NCBI GenBank assembly: GCA_045660295.1
Contig: JAZRDN010000040.1
Span: 1-64,000 of the forward strand
Direction of reading: 5' to 3'
Source: RGIG8775 sp045660295
GTDB lineage: Bacteria > Bacillota > Clostridia > Oscillospirales > CAG-272
DNA length: 64,000 nt
Below the pieces are notes generated by a model, which was not told where the DNA came from, did not search any database, and worked only from the letters and a program-made list of their open reading frames with translations. Every line of letters begins with the position of its first letter. Within the stretch, counting starts at the first letter, position 1. A program made the position numbers and the translations under genes. Shown here piece after piece: positions 1-6,501 of this stretch.

Positions 1-82
1 CGAGAACCCCGATTATGATGATCGCGTTGAGCGCAACGTACAGATACAAGGGGTTGCTACGCAGGTCATCAAGAAGCTTTGA
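1..82 (+). CDS. 3' end of an unidentified gene, cut by the window edge
   Basis: One frame is open from the window edge to a TGA at 80-82 and encodes a charged tail ending ATQVIKKL. Too little is visible for a family call. Its place just upstream of mobC suggests another gene of the same mobile element, but that is inference. It could also be a chance open frame. Confidence 0.35.
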   Translation, partial: ENPDYDDRVERNVQIQGVATQVIKKL

Positions 83-146
83 GGGTATAACGCTGTCTGT
101 CAGTCTTAGCAAGCATCGCCTCTTGGTACCAAACGGCACTTTTGTG

Positions 147-162
147 AGGGGATGTATCCCCT
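147..162. other. Perfect inverted repeat upstream of mobC, possible oriT component
   Basis: AGGGGAT and ATCCCCT form perfect 7-bp arms around a 2-nt centre, followed by a run of mixed sequence up to the mobC ribosome binding site. Origins of transfer often lie just upstream of mobC and carry an inverted repeat beside the nick site. The repeat is seen directly; the oriT role is inference, and a terminator or operator is also possible because no clear T-tract follows. Confidence 0.35.
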
Positions 163-198
163 AAGACCCTACATATTTTAGAGCAAAGGAGGTTAAAA

Positions 199-639
199 AT
201 GGAGAGGAAAATTGAACCGAAAGTGAAGCCCGAAGAGCAAAAACGTCATCTGATAAAGGCATATCTTGATGACGATGAGTATGAAAAGTTTCAAATGTTC
301 GCCAAGGCTTGTAAATGCACAAACAGTAATTTTGTTCGTCAGCTTTTGGCTGGAGCTCATCTTGTGGCGTTTCCACCGGATGAATATATGCGCTTAAGCC
401 ATGAGTTTGTAAAGATCGGCATCAACATAAATCAGATCGCGCGTATTGCCAATCGTGATGGATTTATCGATACAAAGGAATATGAAGAACAAGCGGATTT
501 AATGTTTCGTATGTGCGCGGAGATGTCAAGTATATTGCTTCGATGCGGTGCAAAAATCAATGATGATTTGATTGAACCGAGTTCGTTTTTAACCGAGCTT
601 TTGAGGAAATATGATGAGGAAGCAAAGGAGGCGCGATAA
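199..639 (+). CDS. mobC: MobC-like relaxosome accessory protein
   Basis: This 146-residue protein resembles the MobC family, small DNA-binding proteins that help a relaxase open oriT during mobilization. The N-terminal part (LIKAYLDDDEYEKFQMF) looks like a ribbon-helix-helix segment. The later stretch ININQIARIAN is the most typical MobC signature, here around residues 75-85. AAAGGAGG precedes the ATG at 199 with good spacing. Two genes follow in the same direction, an unknown one and a large serine recombinase, so the unit looks like an integrative mobilizable element. No relaxase is visible downstream, where mobC usually sits next to mobA; it may lie upstream of the window or be lost. Confidence 0.8.
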   Translation: MERKIEPKVKPEEQKRHLIKAYLDDDEYEKFQMFAKACKCTNSNFVRQLLAGAHLVAFPPDEYMRLSHEFVKIGININQIARIANRDGFIDTKEYEEQADLMFRMCAEMSSILLRCGAKINDDLIEPSSFLTELLRKYDEEAKEAR

Positions 640-642
640 GTA

Positions 643-954
643 TTGACGTTTAAAGAGTTTAAGAAAAGATTAAAGGATATATTCTTAAGTCCTCCTCCGA
701 AGATTTCTTGGGAGTTTCCAAAGGTTGCCTTTGAGGATTTAAAGCGCATTTTTATAGAAGTTCTCGGCAATAATCGTGGCGAATTGGGTGTCCCGAAAGA
801 TAAGCTTGAGGTTCTTGCAGAGACGATTCTCCCCGACATTGTTGCATTCTTTGAAACGGAAGAAGGGAAGCGAGCATTCATTGAATGGAAGAAAAAACAA
901 AGAGTATTAGAAAAGCAAAAGCAAAGTGAACAACGGAAAGGAGGCGAAGCGTGA
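643..954 (+). CDS. Small unknown protein of the mobile element
   Basis: This 103-residue protein starts with TTG at 643; the AAAGGAGG about 10 bases upstream, inside the end of mobC, supports that start. I do not recognise a family. It is rich in Lys and Glu, has a Pro-rich spot (LSPPPKISW) near residue 17 and ends in a charged tail, so it is soluble and perhaps nucleic-acid associated. Its stop overlaps the GTG start of the recombinase by 4 bases, which implies translational coupling. A recombination directionality factor or accessory factor for the recombinase is possible from position alone. Confidence 0.7.
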   Translation: MTFKEFKKRLKDIFLSPPPKISWEFPKVAFEDLKRIFIEVLGNNRGELGVPKDKLEVLAETILPDIVAFFETEEGKRAFIEWKKKQRVLEKQKQSEQRKGGEA

Positions 955-2537
955 GAGGTGTCATTTATGCTCGATATTCCTCGGATAATCAGCGTGAGGA
1001 ATCGATAGAAGGTCAGATCAGAGAGTGCAAAGTCTTTGCCGAGCGCAATGGCATTGACATCATCGGAAGTTATATCGACCGCGCGTTTTCTGCCAAGACC
1101 GATAACCGCCCCGACTTTCAGCGAATGATTAAGGATAGTGCATCAAAAATATTTGATGTGGTTCTCGTTTGGAAACTTGACCGATTCGCTCGTGATAGAT
1201 ACGACTCTGCATATTACAAGAGAGTGCTCCGCAAGAACGGAGTAAAAGTTGTATCGGCAACCGAAGCAATCTCCGAAGGCGCGGAAGGCATTTTGCTTGA
1301 GTCCTTGCTTGAAGGCGTAGCTGAATATTACTCGGTAGAGCTTGCAGAGAAAACACTTCGCGGTATGACCGAGAACGCGCTTGCCTGCAAGGTTAATGGA
1401 AGTGTTCCTCTTGGGTACGTTCCGTCCGAGGATGGTCATTATCAAATCGATCCGACTTACGCTCCCATTATCGTTGAGATCTATGAGATGTATAGAGGCG
1501 GGATGACGATGAAAGAGATCGTCAGCGAACTGAAAACAAGAGGTGTTCGCAACCGCAAGGGCGCGGTGATATCCGAGAATGTTGTGAGCAATATTTTGAA
1601 GAACCGCCGCTATCTTGGTGAATATATTTTCCGTGATATTGTGATTCCAAACGGCATTCCACGTATCGTGTCACAAGAATTATTTGACAGAGTGCAAGAG
1701 CGAATGGAAACAAATAAAAAAGCTCCGGCAAGACACAAAGCCGAAGAAGAATATTTGCTTTCCACGAAATTGTTTTGCGGAAAATGTAAGCGCATGATGG
1801 CGGGGGAGAGCGGGAAGCGACGAGATGAAGCCGTCTATCGTTACTACAAATGTTCGGGAGTTAAACGCAAACTTGGTTGCGATAAAAAGACAGTTCGCAA
1901 GGCGTGGATCGAAGACCTTGTAGTTGAAGAAATCAAAAGACTTGTTCACGACGATCAGGCTGTTGCATATATAGCCAACTGCGTGATGGAAATACAAGGG
2001 CGAGAAAATCCCATTCTTCCGTGTTTGCGCGAGCAGCTTGCGGAAGTGGAGAAGGGAATTGGTAATCTTGTAAATGCCATTCAGATGGGCATTTGCAACG
2101 ATGCAACCAAGAAACGTATGGACGAGCTTGAGGCGAGAAAGTCTGAGCTTGGGATTCAAATTGCCAAGGAAGAACTTGCAAAGCCAATCGTTACAAGAGA
2201 GCAGATTACTTGTTGGCTTGAACATTTCCGCACTTTCGATACGAACAAGTTTGAACACCGCCGTCGATTCATCGACACCTTTGTAAATCGTATCTTTTTA
2301 TACGATGACAAGATGGTCATCACGTTCAATTACAATAAGGGAACAAAGACAATAACCTTTGCCGAGCTTGAAGTTTCGGGTATTCTCTCTATTTCGAATA
2401 TGACTTCCACGGGGGAGCCAAAACAAAAGCGGAGTCCAATCGGACTCCGCTTTTGTTTTGCTTCTTTGTTCGATTTTATGCCAAAGCCACATCTCCGCGC
2501 TTGCGCGGAAAAGGGGCAGGTCGCTTGCGACCTGTGA
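951..2537 (+). CDS. Large serine recombinase (TndX/TnpX type integrase)
   Basis: This 528-residue protein catalyses site-specific integration and excision through a serine-DNA link. The resolvase domain opens with VIYARYSS, which holds the catalytic serine near residue 10, and continues with WKLDRFARDRYDS near residue 80. A Recombinase domain follows around residues 150-250 (VPLGYVPSEDGHYQID). A zinc ribbon follows at 270-310 (CGKC, then two further Cys), then a coiled-coil region to about 440. It starts with GTG at 951, overlapping the previous gene. The last 40 or so residues are odd: the frame runs through a perfect 19-bp hairpin at 2419-2460 and into a dispersed repeat before stopping at 2537. 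This suggests that the original C-terminus was replaced or extended when the flanking DNA changed. Confidence 0.9.
   Translation: MRGVIYARYSSDNQREESIEGQIRECKVFAERNGIDIIGSYIDRAFSAKTDNRPDFQRMIKDSASKIFDVVLVWKLDRFARDRYDSAYYKRVLRKNGVKVVSATEAISEGAEGILLESLLEGVAEYYSVELAEKTLRGMTENALACKVNGSVPLGYVPSEDGHYQIDPTYAPIIVEIYEMYRGGMTMKEIVSELKTRGVRNRKGAVISENVVSNILKNRRYLGEYIFRDIVIPNGIPRIVSQELFDRVQERMETNKKAPARHKAEEEYLLSTKLFCGKCKRMMAGESGKRRDEAVYRYYKCSGVKRKLGCDKKTVRKAWIEDLVVEEIKRLVHDDQAVAYIANCVMEIQGRENPILPCLREQLAEVEKGIGNLVNAIQMGICNDATKKRMDELEARKSELGIQIAKEELAKPIVTREQITCWLEHFRTFDTNKFEHRRRFIDTFVNRIFLYDDKMVITFNYNKGTKTITFAELEVSGILSISNMTSTGEPKQKRSPIGLRFCFASLFDFMPKPHLRACAEKGQVACDL
2419..2460 (+). terminator. Perfect hairpin inside the tail of the recombinase gene
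   Basis: Arms 2419-2437 and 2442-2460 match over 19 bp with loop AATC, and the right arm ends in a T-rich run (TTTTGTTTT). The core CCAATCGG recurs in the hairpin at 3277-3314. It has the form of an intrinsic terminator but lies within the open reading frame. Confidence 0.75.
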
Positions 2538-2617
2538 GCGAACGCAGTGAGCGGGTCGTTGGGTTCAAGACGATGAGTTTTTGCTGGTTTTTTTGCGCCC
2601 TAGCACAAAAGTCCTTG
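2493..2617. repeat. Dispersed direct repeat, copy 1
   Basis: About 125 bp that recur at 3350-3484. Shared blocks in order are CTCCGCGCTTGCGCGG, GGTCGCTTGCGACCTGTGAG, a GGGTCGTTgGGTTCAAG-like block and CACAAAAGTCCTTG. The first two contain short palindromes, so each copy can fold. Any small open frames within it are probably non-coding. It resembles an intergenic repeat family and may mark the edge of the mobile element. Confidence 0.75.
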
Positions 2618-2693
2618 ATTTTGGGGGTTCTTCGTGTTTTTAAGGGTAAAAAACAGCCCTCTTTCACCATTGCACTTTTTATGCGACCTTATG

Positions 2694-2726
2694 GACTCGA
2701 ACCTGCAACTTCAACCTCAGGTTGAA
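2694..2726 (-). other. tRNA T-arm-like fragment next to a palindrome
   Basis: On the minus strand this reads GCAGGTTCGAGTCC, the typical T-arm and loop of a tRNA, but the acceptor side does not pair, so it is not a gene. Beside it lies TTCAACCT-C-AGGTTGAA, an 8-bp palindrome at 2710-2726. A tRNA-derived attachment site remnant is one explanation; an operator for the next gene is another for the palindrome. Confidence 0.35.
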
Positions 2727-2746
2727 AAATTTAAACTATTAATTTA

Positions 2747-2775
2747 TTGTATAAATGGATTATATGTGATATAAT
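2747..2775 (+). promoter_or_regulatory. Sigma-A promoter of the HTH gene
   Basis: TTGTAT at 2747-2752 and TATAAT at 2770-2775 are 17 bp apart, with a TGn extended -10. The palindrome at 2710-2726 lies just upstream and could bind the regulator. Confidence 0.7.
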
Positions 2776-2800
2776 TAACTCAACGAAAGGAGCTGGTGAT

Positions 2801-3253
2801 ATGGAAAACGTAAATATTATTTTATCGGCTAACATTTTAAAATACAGAAAGAAAAGCGGACTTAGTCAAGAAGAACTTGCTAACAAATTAGGCGTTACTT
2901 TCCAAGCAGTTTCCAAATGGGAACTGGCAAAGTCTGCTCCGGATATATCTTTTCTTCCAACTATGGCAGATGTTTTTAAATGTTCGATAGATGATTTGTT
3001 TTCATATATACCAAAATTCAAACGGGAAGAGCTTAACGTATTACCCGGCGATTCTGTTCCTGAAGGTATGAAAAAATATATAGGCGATCAAGTTAAATGT
3101 CAGCTTGACTATGATGGGTCTACCAATAAATTTTTGGAAATTATGGTAGAAAATCTATCCGGCAATTTTGAATTGACCGATGAGAATATTGAAAGATTAT
3201 TAGATGCCTATAGAGAGATGTATAAAGGTATGAGGAATAAGAAAAAATTATAA
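2801..3253 (+). CDS. XRE-family HTH transcriptional regulator
   Basis: The protein is 150 residues from the ATG at 2801, chosen because GAAAGGAG lies 9 bases upstream; a longer frame exists but lacks a ribosome site. Residues 8-62 form a Cro/CI-type helix-turn-helix, with LSQEELANKLGVTFQAVSKW as the two helices. The C-terminal half is unrecognised and may be for oligomerization or sensing. It has its own strong promoter and is flanked by terminator hairpins and the two copies of the direct repeat, so it looks like a self-contained cargo unit. Its targets are unknown; control of the element or its own gene is likely. Confidence 0.85.
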   Translation: MENVNIILSANILKYRKKSGLSQEELANKLGVTFQAVSKWELAKSAPDISFLPTMADVFKCSIDDLFSYIPKFKREELNVLPGDSVPEGMKKYIGDQVKCQLDYDGSTNKFLEIMVENLSGNFELTDENIERLLDAYREMYKGMRNKKKL

Positions 3254-3276
3254 GATTCGATTCTGTTGTGTGAACT

Positions 3277-3314
3277 CAACGAAAAAGACCACCAATCGGT
3301 GGTCTTTTTCGTTG
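3277..3314 (+). terminator. Terminator of the HTH gene
   Basis: Perfect 17-bp arms at 3277-3293 and 3298-3314 around loop AATC. The right arm contains TCTTTTTC. It has the same CCAATCGG core as the hairpin at 2419-2460. Confidence 0.85.
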
Positions 3315-3349
3315 CTCCTTTTCCTCGTCGGACTTTCCCAACTCCCCCT

Positions 3350-3484
3350 CTCCGCGCTTGCGCGGAAAAGGGGAAGGTCGCTTGCGACCTGTGAGCGAGC
3401 AACACGAACGGGTCGTTTGGTTCAAGCCTGGTAAGGGGAGCCATAATAGTGCAACAAAATTGCACCCTAACACAAAAGTCCTTG
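3350..3484. repeat. Dispersed direct repeat, copy 2
   Basis: Second copy of the repeat at 2493-2617, with the same block order and about 10 more bases near the right end. Like copy 1 it follows a CCAATCGG-core terminator. The two copies bracket the HTH regulator unit. Confidence 0.75.
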
Positions 3485-3554
3485 CCCGATTTATATGATA
3501 AAACTTAATAGATAAACTTTGAATCGAGGTATCGTTATGTTGTTTGAGTAGAAA

Positions 3555-3770
3555 TGGCAGGGCAAAAATTGCCGCACGGGCGAGCTTTTCGCGGCTTCTG
3601 TGCCGGGAAATAACCAATACGATTTCGGAGTCGCAAAGGGCTTCGGAAACGTTAATTTTGCAGATAATTATAAAAATATCCCATATGAGAACGATGCGTG
3701 GGCGATTGATTTCGAAAAGCGTGAGAGGGATAGGCTATTTGGGGTGAGCGACGGCATATCGTCCGTTTAA
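3555..3770 (+). pseudogene. Remnant of an unidentified gene
   Basis: A 71-codon open stretch between stops has convincing coding character: YDFGVAKGFGNVNF and later NDAWAIDFEKRERDRLFG, ending SDGISSV. There is no start codon with a ribosome site, and a stop precedes it, so I read it as the 3' end of a gene whose 5' part is gone. I do not recognise the family. A terminator lies 15 bases downstream, as expected for a gene end. Confidence 0.5.
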
Positions 3771-3784
3771 AAATCAACCTTAAA

Positions 3785-3821
3785 CAAAACAAGGCGGTTG
3801 TTAAAAGACCGCCTTGTTTTG
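3785..3821. terminator. Terminator between the remnant and sodC
   Basis: Arms 3785-3798 and 3808-3821 pair over 14 bp around a 9-nt loop. T-runs on one side and A-runs on the other make it usable in both directions, ending the plus-strand remnant and the minus-strand sodC. Confidence 0.8.
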
Positions 3822-3851
3822 CTATGATAAGATAGGACAAGAGTTACCTGT

Positions 3852-4349
3852 CTATCTCTTTCTTCCCATAATATTTCCGCAAGCTATCTTCGTGCCGGAA
3901 TTGCCCGAGGGCTGGGTATGAAAATCGTCGGGCGAGGAGTGGATGATGACCGCTCTGCCGACTATCTCGTCAACAGTAAATCGGTCGGTCAGAAAAGCGC
4001 TGAAGGCGTAGCCGTCTGTGCCGAACAGAGGCGGCATGTCTCCTGCGTGATAGGGATGCGGACATTTATAGGGGTTGTAGTGAGATCCCACGTTCGCAAA
4101 TTGGTCGTCGAGAGTACCCGTGCAAAGCCCCTGATCGTGAATGTGAAAGGCGAATATTGGGCTTTCGCAATTGATGTCAGCATCGGGAAGTCCGCGTACC
4201 TCTGTTACCACAAGCGTTCCCAAAACCGTTTTGTAAAAACGCACCGTTCCGTATATACCCATATATTTTTCACTTCCTTGTAAAACCGCCCAAGCATCGG
4301 GATGCTGACGAATGACCCTTTCAAAATTAAGAGAAATATTTTTGTTCAT
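3852..4349 (-). CDS. Cu/Zn superoxide dismutase family protein, no signal peptide
   Basis: This 165-residue protein has the SodC fold signature. FAFHIHDQG carries the two close copper histidines. SHYNPYKCPHPYHAGDMP carries the bridging and zinc His/Asp ligands. AVIIHSSPDD carries the last copper His. Cys residues in GLCTG and KIACGN sit where the structural disulfide forms. The ligand set therefore looks complete. The start at 4349 has GGGAGGT 8 bases upstream; a longer frame has no support. There is no signal peptide, unlike secreted SodC, so it probably acts in the cytoplasm or on another substrate. Superoxide dismutation is the family role; activity here is inferred. It is isolated among gene remnants. 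Confidence 0.85.
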   Translation of the reverse strand: MNKNISLNFERVIRQHPDAWAVLQGSEKYMGIYGTVRFYKTVLGTLVVTEVRGLPDADINCESPIFAFHIHDQGLCTGTLDDQFANVGSHYNPYKCPHPYHAGDMPPLFGTDGYAFSAFLTDRFTVDEIVGRAVIIHSSPDDFHTQPSGNSGTKIACGNIMGRKR

Positions 4350-4454
4350 GATGTACCTCCCATTTGTTCTCTTGAATAAGTATATGCGTCGGTTTTTATA
4401 ATGTGAAACGTGTATATTTTTTATGGTGTTGTAGGGGATTTCCTTCCCGAAATC

Positions 4455-4775
4455 AGGTATAAAGGGCAGGGGGTTACAGTGCCAACGCTTGAGGAGACTC
4501 TTGAGCTTGCGGCAAGAAAACGCCCCGATATCCTTTACGGCGTACAGATGAAGGAATTTACCCACGATATCTTTGACTATTACGTAGATATCGGTCTTTC
4601 AATGGCTTACGTAAAATCAGAATTCTTCCCGATGCTTAAGGCAAAAAATCTGCCTATGCACATGTACTGTGCCGATACCGAGGAGGACGTAAAGCTTTGC
4701 ATCGAGAAGGGCGCGTGGCTTATTACAGCAAACGCCCCCGTACCGCTTATGAAGGTCTTGGGTAGATTAAAATGA
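4455..4775 (+). pseudogene. Glycerophosphodiester phosphodiesterase remnant
   Basis: The frame opens with a GDPD-like segment (VTVPTLEETLELAARKRP) and ends with the family's C-terminal pattern (MYCADTEEDVKLCIEKGAW, then LITANAP and a final KVL). GDPD enzymes split glycerophosphodiesters into glycerol-3-phosphate and an alcohol. The catalytic N-terminus with its His pair is absent and the middle is too short; full proteins have 230 or more residues and about 107 remain. There is no ribosome site. Two ends joined by an internal deletion is the simplest reading. Confidence 0.7.
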
Positions 4776-4783
4776 GCTTCTAA

Positions 4784-4951
4784 ATAATAGATTTTCATAC
4801 GCCTCAATTTTTCGAAGAAGAAAGCTGTTTTTGCATATATAAAGAGAGCGTTGACGCCGACGTTGATACAATTCTTTCGGATATGAAGGATGCGGGAATC
4901 TCCCGCTTTTGCGGAAGCGTTATAAAAAATGCGCGAGGGAGAGGGCTTTGA
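4784..4951 (+). pseudogene. Probable amidohydrolase/PHP-type metal hydrolase remnant
   Basis: A 55-codon open stretch begins IIDFHTPQF, like the metal-binding start (IDFHTH) of TIM-barrel hydrolases. It continues with DTILSDMKDAGISRF, a pattern seen soon after that start in the family. The second metal His is changed to Pro, there is no start codon, and a stop comes at 4949-4951. It is non-functional; the family call is tentative. Confidence 0.45.
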
Positions 4952-5029
4952 GGCCCTTTAAAAGCTTAATCGTGACGCGCTTAAGCCGTGCGAGCTTATC
5001 TTCAGCCAAAACGCAAAAACAGAAAAAAC

Positions 5030-5158
5030 ACCGAGTCGGGCAGGGAGCGCAGATATTACCGAATAACAGCGGGCGGTAAAGTGTATCTTGCCACGCGTAT
5101 CGACGAGTGGAGGCTTTTTTCGGAATCGGTGGGACGGGTTCTCGCGGAGGACAGATGA
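5030..5158 (+). pseudogene. PadR-family regulator, C-terminal remnant
   Basis: The frame reads GRERRYYRITAGGKVYL, then IDEWRLFSESVGRVL, and stops at 5156-5158. This is the wing and C-terminal helix of a short PadR repressor. The N-terminal recognition helices are missing and stops interrupt the frame upstream. PadR genes usually sit directly before a HAAS-domain membrane gene, and the next gene is one, starting 1 base after this stop. The pair was therefore once intact. Confidence 0.7.
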
Positions 5159-5159
5159 A

Positions 5160-6179
5160 GTGAAGGACGGTTTCAATCTGAATAAATCCGTCGAAAGCTA
5201 CGCCGCGCGAATTGCAGGTGGAGTGCGTTCGCTCAAAAAACGAAATCGAATAAAGGAAGAATACGCCGAGCATGTCTTTGATATGATAACAGAGTATCAG
5301 CTTGGCGGTATGAGCGAAAAGGAGGCCTTTTTGCGTGCCTGCGAGGAGCTTGGTGATGAAAGCAAAATACAGGGGCTTATGTCGGTAGTTCATAATAAAG
5401 ACAGGCTGCCCTCGTGGCTTAGAGTGTCCGCTTACTTGTTGGGCGTGCTCGTCCTCGTCGCATCGTATTTCTTGGTGGAAAATAATACATACCGCGCGTG
5501 GCTCTTGCTTGCTTTTCAGCTTGCTCTCGGCACTGCCACCATTGTAGCGGTCTATTGGTTGTGGCGTTTTGTTGTTTGTGTCAATATCCGCTCGCGCGCG
5601 TATAAAAAGCTAAAAAAATACGCGAAGGATAACGGCTTCTCGCTGATGAAAAATCGGAGTGTGTACATGTCTCTTATCAAAAAGACCGACACTCCCGAGC
5701 TTATATTTGAGACCGATACGCAGAGGTATATTATCAATCTGTGGGCGACTCTGCCAAAGAAAAAGACCCTGCGCCTCTTTGATAACGGACTTTATAGTTA
5801 CTCGGATAACGTGGGCTATTACGTTCTTTTTACACAGAACGGCGGCTTATTTCCAAATAATTGGTGGGCTTTCTTGCCTAAGGGAGTGAAATATTTTCCT
5901 GTTTGGCATTCCGATGTTGCCGAGCTTCCGAGAGGGATGCACCTGATGCCTAAGATCGAATGGGGAAAATACGAGAACTCACATAAGGAAAATATAAAAG
6001 TCCTCATGCTTAATCCAATCCCGTTCGGTAGCTTTGGTATCGAAAAGGGAAGGGAGATCAAACTCGGCGACGACTCACGGTTCTGCGACATGCGTGTCTG
6101 GTCAGCATCGGGTTTCCTATCCTATCTCGAAGGACTGCGGATATCGGGTAAAATAAATAATGACTTTATTCTTAAATAA
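5160..6179 (+). CDS. HAAS-domain membrane protein with unknown C-terminal domain
   Basis: The protein is 339 residues from the GTG at 5160, preceded by CGGAGG. Residues 1-75 match the HAAS (DUF1700-like) signalling domain that works with PadR regulators (YAEHVFDMITEYQLGGMSEK). Two membrane helices follow around 85-150. The last 190 residues form a soluble, aromatic-rich domain I do not recognise. HAAS proteins are thought to sense envelope conditions and signal to PadR; here the PadR partner is reduced to a fragment, so the protein is orphaned. A terminator follows at 6221-6246. Confidence 0.75.
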   Translation: MKDGFNLNKSVESYAARIAGGVRSLKKRNRIKEEYAEHVFDMITEYQLGGMSEKEAFLRACEELGDESKIQGLMSVVHNKDRLPSWLRVSAYLLGVLVLVASYFLVENNTYRAWLLLAFQLALGTATIVAVYWLWRFVVCVNIRSRAYKKLKKYAKDNGFSLMKNRSVYMSLIKKTDTPELIFETDTQRYIINLWATLPKKKTLRLFDNGLYSYSDNVGYYVLFTQNGGLFPNNWWAFLPKGVKYFPVWHSDVAELPRGMHLMPKIEWGKYENSHKENIKVLMLNPIPFGSFGIEKGREIKLGDDSRFCDMRVWSASGFLSYLEGLRISGKINNDFILK

Positions 6180-6220
6180 TTATTTTGGTTTTACCCACTC
6201 GTTAAAGGCAGTTTTTTGTT

Positions 6221-6246
6221 AAGGCGTGAATTTCACGCCTTTTTTC
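6221..6246 (+). terminator. Terminator after the HAAS gene
   Basis: AAGGCGTGAA and TTCACGCCTT pair, followed by a run of T. The rest of 6180-6501 holds this hairpin, an AT-rich stretch and the promoter of the polysaccharide locus; I see no other gene in it. Confidence 0.85.
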
Positions 6247-6351
6247 ATGCCTCTTCGGACGTGAATGCAAATCTCAATGTCCCCAAATTAGCGTGATTTT
6301 ATTTTCTTTTTGCTTTTATTTACTTTTTTAGCTTTCTTTCACTTTTTTCTA

Positions 6352-6380
6352 TTGACTCATTGGGGTAAATGTGATATAAT
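6352..6380 (+). promoter_or_regulatory. Main promoter of the polysaccharide locus
   Basis: TTGACT at 6352-6357 and TATAAT at 6375-6380 with a 17-bp spacer and TGn extended -10: a near-consensus sigma-A promoter. It leaves a leader of about 115 bases before the first gene. No other promoter this strong was noticed across the following 21 kb of co-directional genes. Confidence 0.85.
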
Positions 6381-6501
6381 CATAATATGTATAAATGTGC
6401 ATATGATGTCTTTTTGAAATGTATCTATGCAAAAAAAACGGTGCTCAAAAGACTTATGGCGCAAGTCAAGAAAAGTTGAGAAATTTGTTGAGGAATATAG
6501 A

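Noticed and set aside
2476..2725. Small open frames on both strands in the dispersed repeat
   Set aside because: They come from palindromic repeat DNA and a tRNA-like fragment, and lack ribosome sites.
3208..3617. Minus-strand frames across the second repeat copy
   Set aside because: They are created by the repeat and terminator; there is no coding character.
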